Part shown: positions 34,470-42,906 of the stretch, one piece after another
How the letters are laid out: every line of letters starts with the position of its first letter
How positions within the stretch are numbered: the stretch's first letter is position 1
From: Filimonas effusa
GTDB taxonomy: Bacteria > Bacteroidota > Bacteroidia > Chitinophagales > Chitinophagaceae
NCBI RefSeq assembly: GCF_004118675.1
Contig: NZ_SDHZ01000003.1
Coordinates: forward strand, 186,001-250,000
Length of the DNA stretch: 64,000 nucleotides
Reading direction: 5' to 3'
Position numbers and translations under genes: made by a program
The notes under the pieces: model-generated
Told to the model about the DNA's origin: nothing
The model's input: only the letters and a program-made list of their open reading frames with translations
Databases searched by the model: none

Positions 34470-35720
34470 TTAATCAAAATGTTCTGCAAGACTGAATGCA
34501 GCCTCAATCGCTTTGTCCATGTTATAGTATTCCCATTCCGCAAATCTCCCTAACAAGTAGATGCCCCGCTTTTCCAATGCTTTTTTCGCCTTACCTACTT
34601 CTTCCCTTGTTCTATTGTCTTGTATCACATAGGAATTAGGTTCATAATTACAAGCAAGTGCCTTTAAATTACCTGGTAATTTTTTGCTTTCCTCCAGCAT
34701 TTTTTCATAGCTTACCTTGCCCGAGAACTCCACAACACAAGTGGTTCTCTTACTTCCTTTATTATTACTACTACTAAAATTACCAGTGTAAATAATTCTG
34801 TGCGCCTCTGTAAAACTCTCAGGTATATACAACCACGAAACATCTGTTGCATCAGTTTCACAGAATAGATTAGAGGTACCATTCGAACGCAAGTTTTCGA
34901 GATACGCAACATCCACATCGCTTTCTGCAAGAATAGATTTACAAAAAGCAGGTAGCTTTCTTATATCACCACAATATATTAACTTATCAAATGAAGCACC
35001 GTTTACCTCTAAATGCCCCTCCATTTCTGTCACAACGTTAACAGCTGCACCTGAATGAATCTGTAGCTCTTTCTTAAACCTGTCGACAATGAACTGTGAT
35101 CCTCCGTCTTTAGGATAAAAGAAGCTGGCGTGCACCATCTTCTCTTCCTCTATCCTTATGATATTACTATATAATATTTCAGCATAATCCGGCATAGGCA
35201 ACTTACCTTCCAGCCATTCCATAGAAATAGTACCTAAGTCAGTTTTCCAGATCTTATAGTTATATGGCTGAAAGTAAATATCGAACAGTGTTTGTCCAAA
35301 ATTCCCTTTTAAAAACAATTCAAAGTTCTCATATTCAAAAGGTGATTTTCCGGGACGTTTAGAAAGCTCTAACAACTCCTTGGTAATATCTTTAACCAAA
35401 GACGGTTTCATCAGATAAACATAGTTTTCGATAGGATATCCTATAATTGAATTATTGAAAAAAACTTTGGCATTACGCTTCACCTTCACAAACTCACTAT
35501 CTTTATCAAAATGCCCCCAAAACCAGTTCAGCACTTTTTCGTTCTTTGAATTAAATACATGTCCCCCCACTTTATGAAAAAGGCAATCCTGCACTCTTTC
35601 ACACTTAATAAGCCCACCAGGTTGCTGTTCTTTTTCAAATACCTGCACATCATGCTTGTCTTTCAACAAATTAGCAATGCTTAAGCCAGAAATTCCACTC
35701 CCTATAATACCTATTTTCAT
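34470..35720 (-). CDS. UDP-galactopyranose-mutase-like flavoprotein
   Basis: A 416-residue FAD protein. The N-terminal IGIIGSGISGLSIANLL motif is followed by QPGGLIKC and GGHVFNSKN, which corresponds to the GxH-F motif that sits by the flavin in UDP-galactopyranose mutases. YFQPYNYKIWKTDL near residue 150 resembles the substrate region. Bacterial Glf proteins are about 370-390 residues. The likely reaction is UDP-Galp to UDP-Galf, which would put galactofuranose in the polymer. A more distant amine-oxidase-like role remains possible. The region just upstream holds a probable gene remnant. Confidence 0.65.
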   Translation of the reverse strand: MKIGIIGSGISGLSIANLLKDKHDVQVFEKEQQPGGLIKCERVQDCLFHKVGGHVFNSKNEKVLNWFWGHFDKDSEFVKVKRNAKVFFNNSIIGYPIENYVYLMKPSLVKDITKELLELSKRPGKSPFEYENFELFLKGNFGQTLFDIYFQPYNYKIWKTDLGTISMEWLEGKLPMPDYAEILYSNIIRIEEEKMVHASFFYPKDGGSQFIVDRFKKELQIHSGAAVNVVTEMEGHLEVNGASFDKLIYCGDIRKLPAFCKSILAESDVDVAYLENLRSNGTSNLFCETDATDVSWLYIPESFTEAHRIIYTGNFSSSNNKGSKRTTCVVEFSGKVSYEKMLEESKKLPGNLKALACNYEPNSYVIQDNRTREEVGKAKKALEKRGIYLLGRFAEWEYYNMDKAIEAAFSLAEHFD

Positions 35721-35942
35721 TACTATAATTTCAGATTAAAATTTGCACCAAATAGCAACTCCGTAAAACTTATATTTTAAAGATGAAGTTAATAGCTGCA
35801 TCTGATTAAAACCTTTATTCCGGCCGAAGCAACTGGCATATCTTATCTCCGTCAATACTCCCTGCCACATTTCTAAGTCTATAAGAGCCAAATATTATTC
35901 TCTTGAAGAACTTCCTCTACAAAATATGTGTCCGAACAAAAA
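35721..35942 (-). pseudogene. Gap in the operon with a possible decayed coding remnant
   Basis: A 222-bp gap in an otherwise tight operon. On the minus strand a 32-codon frame without a start (about 35815-35913, ending TAA at 35815) encodes KFFKRIIFGSYRLRNVAG followed by SIDGDKICQLLRPE, a basic C-terminus-like stretch. A second short open stretch in another frame reads SDTYFVEEVLQENN. Together they look like the tail of a deleted, frameshifted gene. Composition alone cannot prove it and no family is recognised. Confidence 0.3.
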
Positions 35943-36731
35943 TTAACCCAATGGATAGCTATACTTTATTTTATAATAAATCCTCTTAAGATAAATAACC
36001 ATTAAAGCGACCATTTTGGTTGAATACGATACTGAATGATTCTTGAAAAAATCATTCAGAACTAACAAGGTCAATTTTGTTCCCCAGAATAAATTAGCCG
36101 TAATATTAGAGTTATGTATCCTGTACTCAACCAAAGCCTCCTTAATCATAAAAACATCTCCCTTGTTAACTATCCGCAACCATAAATGGTAGTCCTCTAC
36201 AGCTTTAAAAGTAACAGTATCCGGGAAAAAGCCTACTTTGTTTAGAATCCCCCCCCTAATAACCACAGACGAATACGTTATATAGTTCGTAAGAAGTAAA
36301 GACCTAAGACTCAATTTTTTAGGTATCCAATTTACATTATTGGCTATTCTATTACCTTTTCCGTCAATCGTATTTCTTAAGGAACAACAAAGCAGTAGTC
36401 CAGGGCAACCATCCAATATTGCTACCTGCTTTGCTATTTTATCAGGGTACCACAAATCATCATCATCGCAAAAAGCAATGTATTGTCCCAAGGCCTTTTG
36501 AATACCGAAATTCCTGGCCTTTGCAGGATACCCGCAATGCTCAACCCAATAATAATTAATTCGTCGATTATTTAGACTAGTAATATATTCAGCCACGTCT
36601 TCTTCCATTCCGTCGCCAACAACGATCACTTCCAAATTATAATAACTTTGGCGAAGTATAGACTCAACAGTCTGCCTTAAATATTCTAATCTCTTATATG
36701 TTACCACTACTACAGATACCAAATCAGACAT
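35943..36731 (-). CDS. GT2-family glycosyltransferase
   Basis: A 262-residue GT-A enzyme. Seen: VSVVVVTYKRLEYLRQTVESIL at the N-terminus (given up to 20 residues: VSVVVVTYKRLEYLRQ), the GDGMEED nucleotide loop, and FCDDDDLWYPDKI near residue 90 (DxD metal site). The later AVEDYHLWLRI block is the ED-type catalytic region. I chose the ATG at 36731 because family members start right before VSVVVVTY; an upstream start at 36803 would overlap the fucosyltransferase gene. The frame contains a run of 8 G (coding strand, about 36249-36256) within Arg-Gly-Gly. The sugar is unknown. Confidence 0.88.
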   Translation of the reverse strand: MSDLVSVVVVTYKRLEYLRQTVESILRQSYYNLEVIVVGDGMEEDVAEYITSLNNRRINYYWVEHCGYPAKARNFGIQKALGQYIAFCDDDDLWYPDKIAKQVAILDGCPGLLLCCSLRNTIDGKGNRIANNVNWIPKKLSLRSLLLTNYITYSSVVIRGGILNKVGFFPDTVTFKAVEDYHLWLRIVNKGDVFMIKEALVEYRIHNSNITANLFWGTKLTLLVLNDFFKNHSVSYSTKMVALMVIYLKRIYYKIKYSYPLG

Positions 36732-36741
36732 ATTAAAACAA

Positions 36742-37623
36742 TTACCCTTTAATCTTAATCCAAGCATCAAGTAATAAATCACAATTTGAATGCCCCCCCT
36801 CATTTGTCCATCGGTCAGGACAAATCACAATCTTTTCTTCATTATTATTTAACCATGCTCCCCACCAACTAAAAGAGCTATTGGCAATAATATTATGGGT
36901 GCAATTAGACATTATATACATGTCTTGCCAACTATCAGCGCCTTTATTCCAATCAATAAAATAACTATTTTGAGTAGAAAAATTCGCCTGGCACCACCGA
37001 ATATCATTAGAAAAGAAAACCAAAGAGACATCAGAAAAGTGAGATGTAAAATAGTTGATGGCCTTTTGGTAATATGATACAGAACAAATACTCCCCAATA
37101 GCGCATGATTCTCTTTATTCAAATAGTCACCACGCCTTACGTGAATAGCTACAGTTATCCTCCCACGCTGTTCCTCCAAAAATTGCTTGTTGTGAGTAGA
37201 GACACGGTTCTCATCAAAAACGAAATCCGCCTTAATTGATTTGACTATGTCTTGAAAATAAAATGGAGACTGCCAATATCCTATGAAACGAAGTACACTT
37301 TGGGATGGGGGCTGCTTTAAGTACCTGCTATGAAAACTATAAAAATTAGTTTTTTTTTCCTTAACAATTTTATGCCCCTTTAAAGCACAAACAATTTGAG
37401 CTACTTTAAAGGTATCCGGCAGAAACCTATACAATTTATAATCCTTATAAAAACAGAGCTTTACATCAAAAACTTTATCAAGTTCGAAACCATTATGTGG
37501 GTCAATGTATTTGTAGTATAATAAAGAACCAAACGTATTTATATCATTTGCCAGTAGCCTCTTATAAAAAGCATATTGGAACATCTGATTCCCAAGGCCT
37601 CCCATAAAATCTATTACTTGCAT
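36742..37623 (-). CDS. Alpha-1,2-fucosyltransferase (GT11)
   Basis: A 293-residue GT11 enzyme that transfers L-fucose from GDP-fucose, usually to galactose in alpha-1,2 linkage. All hallmarks are present: FMGGLGNQMFQYAFYKRL at the start (N-terminal motif), VAIHVRRGDYLNK near residue 160 (the HxRRxDY donor motif), VFFSNDIRWC, and NIIANSSFSWWGAWL near 250. I chose the ATG at 37623; a GTG eight codons upstream is less likely. GDP-fucose synthesis genes (gmd, fcl) are not in the window, so the donor must come from elsewhere. The gene follows the acetyltransferase by 82 bp. Confidence 0.93.
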   Translation of the reverse strand: MQVIDFMGGLGNQMFQYAFYKRLLANDINTFGSLLYYKYIDPHNGFELDKVFDVKLCFYKDYKLYRFLPDTFKVAQIVCALKGHKIVKEKKTNFYSFHSRYLKQPPSQSVLRFIGYWQSPFYFQDIVKSIKADFVFDENRVSTHNKQFLEEQRGRITVAIHVRRGDYLNKENHALLGSICSVSYYQKAINYFTSHFSDVSLVFFSNDIRWCQANFSTQNSYFIDWNKGADSWQDMYIMSNCTHNIIANSSFSWWGAWLNNNEEKIVICPDRWTNEGGHSNCDLLLDAWIKIKG

Positions 37624-37705
37624 AAAATTACTATTTATCACATCCACTTGATTCCAACATTATAATACCATTCCTAATTTCCAATATCGCCAATCAAAGA
37701 AGAAT

Positions 37706-38320
37706 TTAGGCCAGACGACTTCTGATTCTCTTAGCAGGCACCCCCGCTACGATGTCATAAGAAGCTACATTGCCAACAACCACCGACCCTGCTGCAATAA
37801 TTGCACCTTTACCGATAACAACTCCATCTACAACCGTGCAATTTGCTCCAATCCAAACATCATCCTCAATTACGATCCCTCCTTTATTTGTTGAAGGTTG
37901 CAACATCATTGGCTTTGATATATCGTCGAATCCATGCCCCCCTCCGGCCAGCATTACATGAGGAGCTATCATTACATATCTGCCTATTTTGACATCTCCA
38001 TATATAGTTGTATAAGGATTTAGTTGTGAGAAATCACCTATGTAAATCCCCCCCCTATAACCTGCCCACAACACGACTCCCTTATTAATCCGTACCCTAT
38101 TCCCTATATATATGCTTTTCAGATTTCTACAACTCACCGATATCGAAATGCTTGAGCCAAATCGTATTTTACCTAAAAACAAATATCTTAAAGGAAATAA
38201 AAGAAGATTTATAGTAAATGTAAAAACAATACTAAAAACCTTCTCAAGCAAAAGATATTTATAGGCAGGATGCCTTTTAAACCTTTCGCCAATTATCCTA
38301 AGCCTTCCTTTTTCAATCAT
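37706..38320 (-). CDS. Hexapeptide-repeat O-acetyltransferase
   Basis: A 204-residue left-handed beta-helix acyltransferase of the CysE/LacA/NodL type. It has isoleucine-rich hexapeptide repeats (IYIGNRVRI, IVIEDDVWIGANCTVVDGV, IGKGAIIAAGSVVV) and the catalytic-type His in GGGHGFDD near residue 125. It ends in the usual AGVPAKRIRSRL. It probably acetylates a sugar of the repeat unit using acetyl-CoA in the cytoplasm. The start overlaps the GT2 stop as TAATG (38318-38322). The coding strand carries an 8-G run within Arg-Gly-Gly-Ile near 38048-38055. Confidence 0.88.
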   Translation of the reverse strand: MIEKGRLRIIGERFKRHPAYKYLLLEKVFSIVFTFTINLLLFPLRYLFLGKIRFGSSISISVSCRNLKSIYIGNRVRINKGVVLWAGYRGGIYIGDFSQLNPYTTIYGDVKIGRYVMIAPHVMLAGGGHGFDDISKPMMLQPSTNKGGIVIEDDVWIGANCTVVDGVVIGKGAIIAAGSVVVGNVASYDIVAGVPAKRIRSRLA

Positions 38321-39165
38321 TATTTCTTTCGATAAAAATCAACAAATTTCAAAAAATATCCAAGTACGCAATTCAAAAAAGCAAACCTCCAAAAAGGCTT
38401 ATAGTTAATCTGAGGTCTGCTGTATTTCACCTTAATGGAGCTACTACATTTATAAGGATATGTCTTGCTAAAAACCTCTATATCCCTCAACGTAGCCTTG
38501 GAAACCGCTTCTTTGGAAAGTTTTGGCAAATGAACCAGGTGCCCGGCATAGCACTCTTCTAATGCTATCACCTCCCAGCCTCTTCCCTGTAGCCTCATGA
38601 CAACGTCGCCATCTGCACAATAAAAGTTGTACGCTTTTTCTTCCAAATAATCTATCTCTATCAAGGCTTGTTTATTATAGAATCCATGATTTATAGCTAT
38701 GTAATCTTGAGGTAGGAAGCCTACCCGATAATACGCCTGTCTGGGGTATTCTCTAAAATAAAAGGCTCCACCACCAATACGCTGTCCCTCTTTAGTTCGT
38801 TTAGCTAATTCATCGTATCCCTTTTGAATACATCCGTATTCTAAAATTAAATCGTCACTGACCATTACGACCCAAGGCGCACTGGCGTATTTAAAGCCAA
38901 TGTTCATAAACTCACCCCAAGAGTGAGCCAATATATCAATGCCATCTTGATCTTTGATCTTAAAGTTAGGTTGAATGAAAGTTAGAATATTTTTTTGCTT
39001 AGCAAGCCAGTCACATGTGCCATCAGTAGACCCACCATCAACAACAATTATCTCCATTTTCCCTTTAAAGCCGTTATTCTGAATGCTAGCTATGGTAGCT
39101 TTTAATAGATTTTTTCTATTTTTTGAGCCAAGAACTACAGATATATCAAATTTATAATTTACCAT
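38320..39165 (-). CDS. GT2-family glycosyltransferase
   Basis: A 281-residue GT-A enzyme. Seen: ISVVLGSKNRKNLLKATIAS at the N-terminus, IIVVDGGSTDGTCDWL near residue 37 (nucleotide-binding loop), and VVMVSDDLILEYG near residue 98 (SDD metal site). The C-terminal part (YAGHLVHLPKLSKEA, then YSRPQINYKPFW) is basic and may touch the membrane. It overlaps the polymerase gene by 14 bp upstream and the acetyltransferase gene downstream by TAATG, so the three are coupled. The donor sugar is unknown. Confidence 0.88.
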   Translation of the reverse strand: MVNYKFDISVVLGSKNRKNLLKATIASIQNNGFKGKMEIIVVDGGSTDGTCDWLAKQKNILTFIQPNFKIKDQDGIDILAHSWGEFMNIGFKYASAPWVVMVSDDLILEYGCIQKGYDELAKRTKEGQRIGGGAFYFREYPRQAYYRVGFLPQDYIAINHGFYNKQALIEIDYLEEKAYNFYCADGDVVMRLQGRGWEVIALEECYAGHLVHLPKLSKEAVSKATLRDIEVFSKTYPYKCSSSIKVKYSRPQINYKPFWRFAFLNCVLGYFLKFVDFYRKK

Positions 39166-40420
39166 ATTTCAATAAATTATCTCCTTTTATTTCGAATTCA
39201 ATTTCTGCATCAGAATAACTATTAATCCGTTTAGAAAAACAACATCCAATACAAATCCAAACTAACAAATACCTTAAAGAAAAGGCCTGGTTACTTTCTA
39301 TAGAGATGCCTAACATGTTTACTAGAACAAGCAACGCACAAGCTTTTACAAATCCATTTTTTGAGAAAAAAAGACCTTTAACAATAGCACTCAAACAAAA
39401 TAGAGCAAACAGCATCAGACTAATTATACCGCCTTTTAAAATAATATTCAAATAGCCCGTTTCGATATCCATCCTATAGTCTTTTTCTTCTTCTGTTCTC
39501 TTATCGCTTTCCCCCTCGTTATAGTCAATACTCGGACAATAATACTTAGCAGCCATACCTTTACCAATAACGTAATCTAGCGGCTTCATATCTTCATATA
39601 GGCAATCTTCAACTACCTGTCTGGTATTCGCATCAATCCGCTCGACTAGCAGGGAAAATGTAGAGAAAAGATCCGAGGCATATTTTTGATAACCTCCCAC
39701 CAGTACCACTACTACTAAAAATATTATCAAAGCATTACGAATGATGTACCTTCTGTAGAAGTAAAAAATATGCAGCATTAAAGCCATAAAAGCAAAAAGA
39801 CCTAAAGTAAATATCTGATTTCTTCTTGCTAAAAACAGAACGGTAATAAAGCAAACTAGAAAGATAAATAAAGTCCAAATTTTTATTCTTCGCTTCTGAT
39901 AAGCATAACACAACAACAAAAAACAATTTGGGAACGCAAGTTGTTTCGATATGGCTTCATAGTTATTCACATCATCAAAGACAGCTCTCGCTCCAAAAAG
40001 AACCAAGCATATAAAAAAGATATCATACACCACTATTATTTTAAAAAGGACTCTAATAAATGAAATATCCTTATTTATATACAGAAAAACAATAGCGACA
40101 AAAGGCAAAAAGAACGTCGGGCTCACGAATAAGCGAGCCAGTATTCTGGGGTCAAGGCTTAATCCCCGCAAAACAATTATCCCATACCAAGACAATGTTA
40201 ATGCAAACAACCAATAAACAATCGGAGAGGCATCCGTTGTATCTAAATTTTTAATAATTATAAATAAAGAAAGTAAAGATAATAAAGAGGTAGACAGCCT
40301 ATAAAACAAGATAGGGAGCCCAAAAACGGAACTTACCGAAATAGAAACACTGTATAGCAAAAATACTATACTAAAATATCTGAAATAGTCTTTCTTGTAA
40401 AAAATAATATCTCCTAACAT
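39152..40420 (-). CDS. O-antigen/capsule polymerase (Wzy-like)
   Basis: A 422-residue polytopic membrane protein with about eleven hydrophobic helices and one large hydrophilic loop (residues about 250-310, with CLYEDMKPLDYVIGKG and DIETGYLNIILKGG). The loop and helix layout fit Wzy polymerases, which have little sequence conservation; the EpsG/O-antigen-polymerase family is the best comparison. It would join flipped repeat units at the periplasmic face. It is the only such protein in locus II, which has its own Wzx, so the role follows from context. It overlaps the next GT2 gene by 14 bp. Confidence 0.8.
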   Translation of the reverse strand: MLGDIIFYKKDYFRYFSIVFLLYSVSISVSSVFGLPILFYRLSTSLLSLLSLFIIIKNLDTTDASPIVYWLFALTLSWYGIIVLRGLSLDPRILARLFVSPTFFLPFVAIVFLYINKDISFIRVLFKIIVVYDIFFICLVLFGARAVFDDVNNYEAISKQLAFPNCFLLLCYAYQKRRIKIWTLFIFLVCFITVLFLARRNQIFTLGLFAFMALMLHIFYFYRRYIIRNALIIFLVVVVLVGGYQKYASDLFSTFSLLVERIDANTRQVVEDCLYEDMKPLDYVIGKGMAAKYYCPSIDYNEGESDKRTEEEKDYRMDIETGYLNIILKGGIISLMLFALFCLSAIVKGLFFSKNGFVKACALLVLVNMLGISIESNQAFSLRYLLVWICIGCCFSKRINSYSDAEIEFEIKGDNLLKYGKL

Positions 40421-40431
40421 CTACTGATTCT

Positions 40432-41676
40432 TCATTTACTAATGTCTCGCTCAGCGCCAACTAAAGACAATATCCTTTGCGTATACGCCCGCCATGTTAG
40501 TAAATCATTTACTTTGCTCCGCGCAGAGCGACAGATGGCCGCGTTCTTTTCCGGGCTGGAAAATAGTTGTTCAATTGCATTAGCAATTTCTTTTGGCTGG
40601 CACGGATTTATAACGCACCCATCGACCTCATTTTCTATGATATCCGCTGCTCCGATGTTATTAGTAATAACAACTGGCAAGCCGGCTGCAACCGCTTCAA
40701 ATACAGAAATACCCCATGTAAACCCATTATTCACGAAAGCAAATACATCAGCATGTTTATACAGTTTTTTTAATTCCTGATCACTAACATAATCTAAAAA
40801 ATTAACATACTTATCTATTTTTAATTGCTCTCTTATACCTAAAAGCATTTTAAAATAGGTAGGGCTCTTATCTTGAGCCCCTACTATATTCAATTGAACG
40901 ATTATTCCTCTTTCTATTAAAGAAGACACGGCATAAAGCAAATCTTCATATCTTCTATGCGGAAAGATTACACCTACAGACAAAATGGTATAGACTTCTT
41001 TTTTGCCATAAACTCTATCATGCGATAATTCTTCAAACCATTGCAAGTCAGCTCCTGCATATACTAGCGCAGCGTTTCGCTTGACCCTTTGTTGTACGAG
41101 ATTGCGATTGAAACTATCATAAACTGCAAAATGATCAACGTAAGCCGTTCTTTTACTGATAATTTTATGGTTGATAAAATCAGGCGTTAAGGTTACCAGT
41201 TTAGCTATAATGGATTTTACACTCCTATTGCCCGCAAAATGCTCGGTCAACCAGCTTTTTGTATCCAAAAAGTCATAAGATAATTGGTTATTCAGCATCC
41301 AGACAACCTTACTTTCTTTTTCATTTGACTTGTAAAAAGGTAACAAATGAAGCGAAGGCTCATCGTGTAATATTAGACCATTTAAATCAGAGGCCATTAA
41401 CCTGGCTAAAGAACGCATCTTTATAATGCCATTCACTTTGGAAAAAATAGTTTTAATTACATGTTCGAACTTCGAACTTTTTTTTACAGTCCCCTCTGAA
41501 AGAGCGATAATATTGACATCTTTAATAATATCTGGGTAACAGCGTTCCCTATTTAAAGACAGCGTATATATAATAGCCTCATATCCTCTTTTTGTCAACT
41601 CCTGATACATTCTCAGGACCAACTTCTGGTATCCACCTGTTGTGTCAAGATTATTTACAACAATTCCAATCTTCAT
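40432..41676 (-). CDS. GT4-family glycosyltransferase
   Basis: A 414-residue GT-B enzyme. The N-terminal domain begins IGIVVNNLDTTGGYQKLVLR, with the glycine-rich acceptor loop at residues 12-16. The C-terminal domain has ILSVGVIFPHRRYEDLLYAV near residue 228 and the donor-binding region FVNNGFTWGISVFEAVAAGLPV near 320 (E-x7-E-like, with Glu in SVFEAVAAG). It lies 11 bp before the Wzy gene. It should add one of the inner sugars of the repeat; the donor is not predictable. Confidence 0.87.
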   Translation of the reverse strand: MKIGIVVNNLDTTGGYQKLVLRMYQELTKRGYEAIIYTLSLNRERCYPDIIKDVNIIALSEGTVKKSSKFEHVIKTIFSKVNGIIKMRSLARLMASDLNGLILHDEPSLHLLPFYKSNEKESKVVWMLNNQLSYDFLDTKSWLTEHFAGNRSVKSIIAKLVTLTPDFINHKIISKRTAYVDHFAVYDSFNRNLVQQRVKRNAALVYAGADLQWFEELSHDRVYGKKEVYTILSVGVIFPHRRYEDLLYAVSSLIERGIIVQLNIVGAQDKSPTYFKMLLGIREQLKIDKYVNFLDYVSDQELKKLYKHADVFAFVNNGFTWGISVFEAVAAGLPVVITNNIGAADIIENEVDGCVINPCQPKEIANAIEQLFSSPEKNAAICRSARSKVNDLLTWRAYTQRILSLVGAERDISK

Positions 41677-41721
41677 AATGACGGTCAGATTATTTTATAT
41701 GACTTCTTTTAGTACACATGG

Positions 41722-42906
41722 CTATTTCTTCAACTTTTCAGAAATTTCGAAAATTACATTTTTCATTTGGTGATGAAAGTTTTGCCTTGAAAAGACTTCA
41801 GATGCATAAGCCTGACTTTTAGTAATCATATCCTTTAGTTCTACATTTTTTTTCTCGTTGATACATTTTAATGAGGTTACTATTTCTTCAACAGAACACT
41901 CATTTAAAAGTATTCCCATAAACTCGGTAATAGAGATTCCTACATTTTTGCTTATAATAGGCAAAAAGCCATATTGCATGCAAGTAACTGCGGCCGTAGC
42001 AGTACCTTCACTACACGAAGGAGCGATAAACGCAATAACATACTGAGTAATCTCTTTAAATCTTTCGCTCCCCGGAAATAAATACCCATGGCTCACTATA
42101 TTATCAGTATTCCTGATTATTTCTCCATATGCATTCATAAAGTCACCCTCTTCTTCATATGGACCAACCAGATGCAGTTTGCACTCTGGACAAATCAAAA
42201 ACGCCTCTAAAACCAAATCCAGTCCTTTATGAACAGCTCCAGCACCTGCATACCATAAAAACTCTTTACGGAACTCAATTTTCGCAGGAGTTCTCACATA
42301 ATTTAACAGAGAGCCTGTACCTGGTATACAATTTATTTTGCCTTGAATTTCCAAGGGAAAGGTGGAAACAGTAGTTGCATTACCTATTAATGTCAATGTG
42401 TCTGCCTGAAGTATTGACGTGTGAAAAATATGAATATCTTTTTCAGGAACAACCCTTCTTGGCTTAACCTCAAAACCTTTTCTGAGTTTCAGATTTTTTA
42501 TTCGTTTCAATTCAGCTTCTTTCGCAAATAAGGGATCAGAGCCCGTCAGATGCAAAATTTTATGCGTTGGCAAATTAGAATATTTCTCTATATTTTTAAA
42601 TATATCAAACACAATATCGTATTTCTTCGACACAGCAAAACGATCATCAAGAAAGGAAATACAATCTACAACATATCCAAACTCATTAAATATTCTGGCA
42701 ATCTCCCTGCTTTCCCACAAATTACTATGGCCTCCAAACCTTCTGTCATCTTCTTTCCATAAAAGAGGCTCCGGAATATAATTTATCAATACACGACCAA
42801 CAGGGGGAATTGACTTATTGTTATAATAATCTAAAACGCGAACAGGTTTATAAGCTTTATATAAAGCCCATAAACGACGTAAAATATTCTTTAACTTAGT
42901 TATCAT
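41722..42906 (-). CDS. GT4-like glycosyltransferase
   Basis: A 394-residue GT-B-like enzyme, less typical than its neighbours. The N-terminal domain has GGHSNLWESREIARIFNEFG near residue 60. The C-terminal domain has FLWYAGAGAVHKGLDLVLEA near 225, HLVGPYEEEG and the loop IAPSCSEGTATAAVTCMQYG near 310, where the usual E-G-x-P-x-x-x-x-E pattern is replaced by SEGTATAAVTCM, so the second donor-binding Glu is missing. It overlaps the wzx start by 11 bp. Its specificity is unknown and the changed donor loop suggests an uncommon donor. Confidence 0.78.
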   Translation of the reverse strand: MITKLKNILRRLWALYKAYKPVRVLDYYNNKSIPPVGRVLINYIPEPLLWKEDDRRFGGHSNLWESREIARIFNEFGYVVDCISFLDDRFAVSKKYDIVFDIFKNIEKYSNLPTHKILHLTGSDPLFAKEAELKRIKNLKLRKGFEVKPRRVVPEKDIHIFHTSILQADTLTLIGNATTVSTFPLEIQGKINCIPGTGSLLNYVRTPAKIEFRKEFLWYAGAGAVHKGLDLVLEAFLICPECKLHLVGPYEEEGDFMNAYGEIIRNTDNIVSHGYLFPGSERFKEITQYVIAFIAPSCSEGTATAAVTCMQYGFLPIISKNVGISITEFMGILLNECSVEEIVTSLKCINEKKNVELKDMITKSQAYASEVFSRQNFHHQMKNVIFEISEKLKK

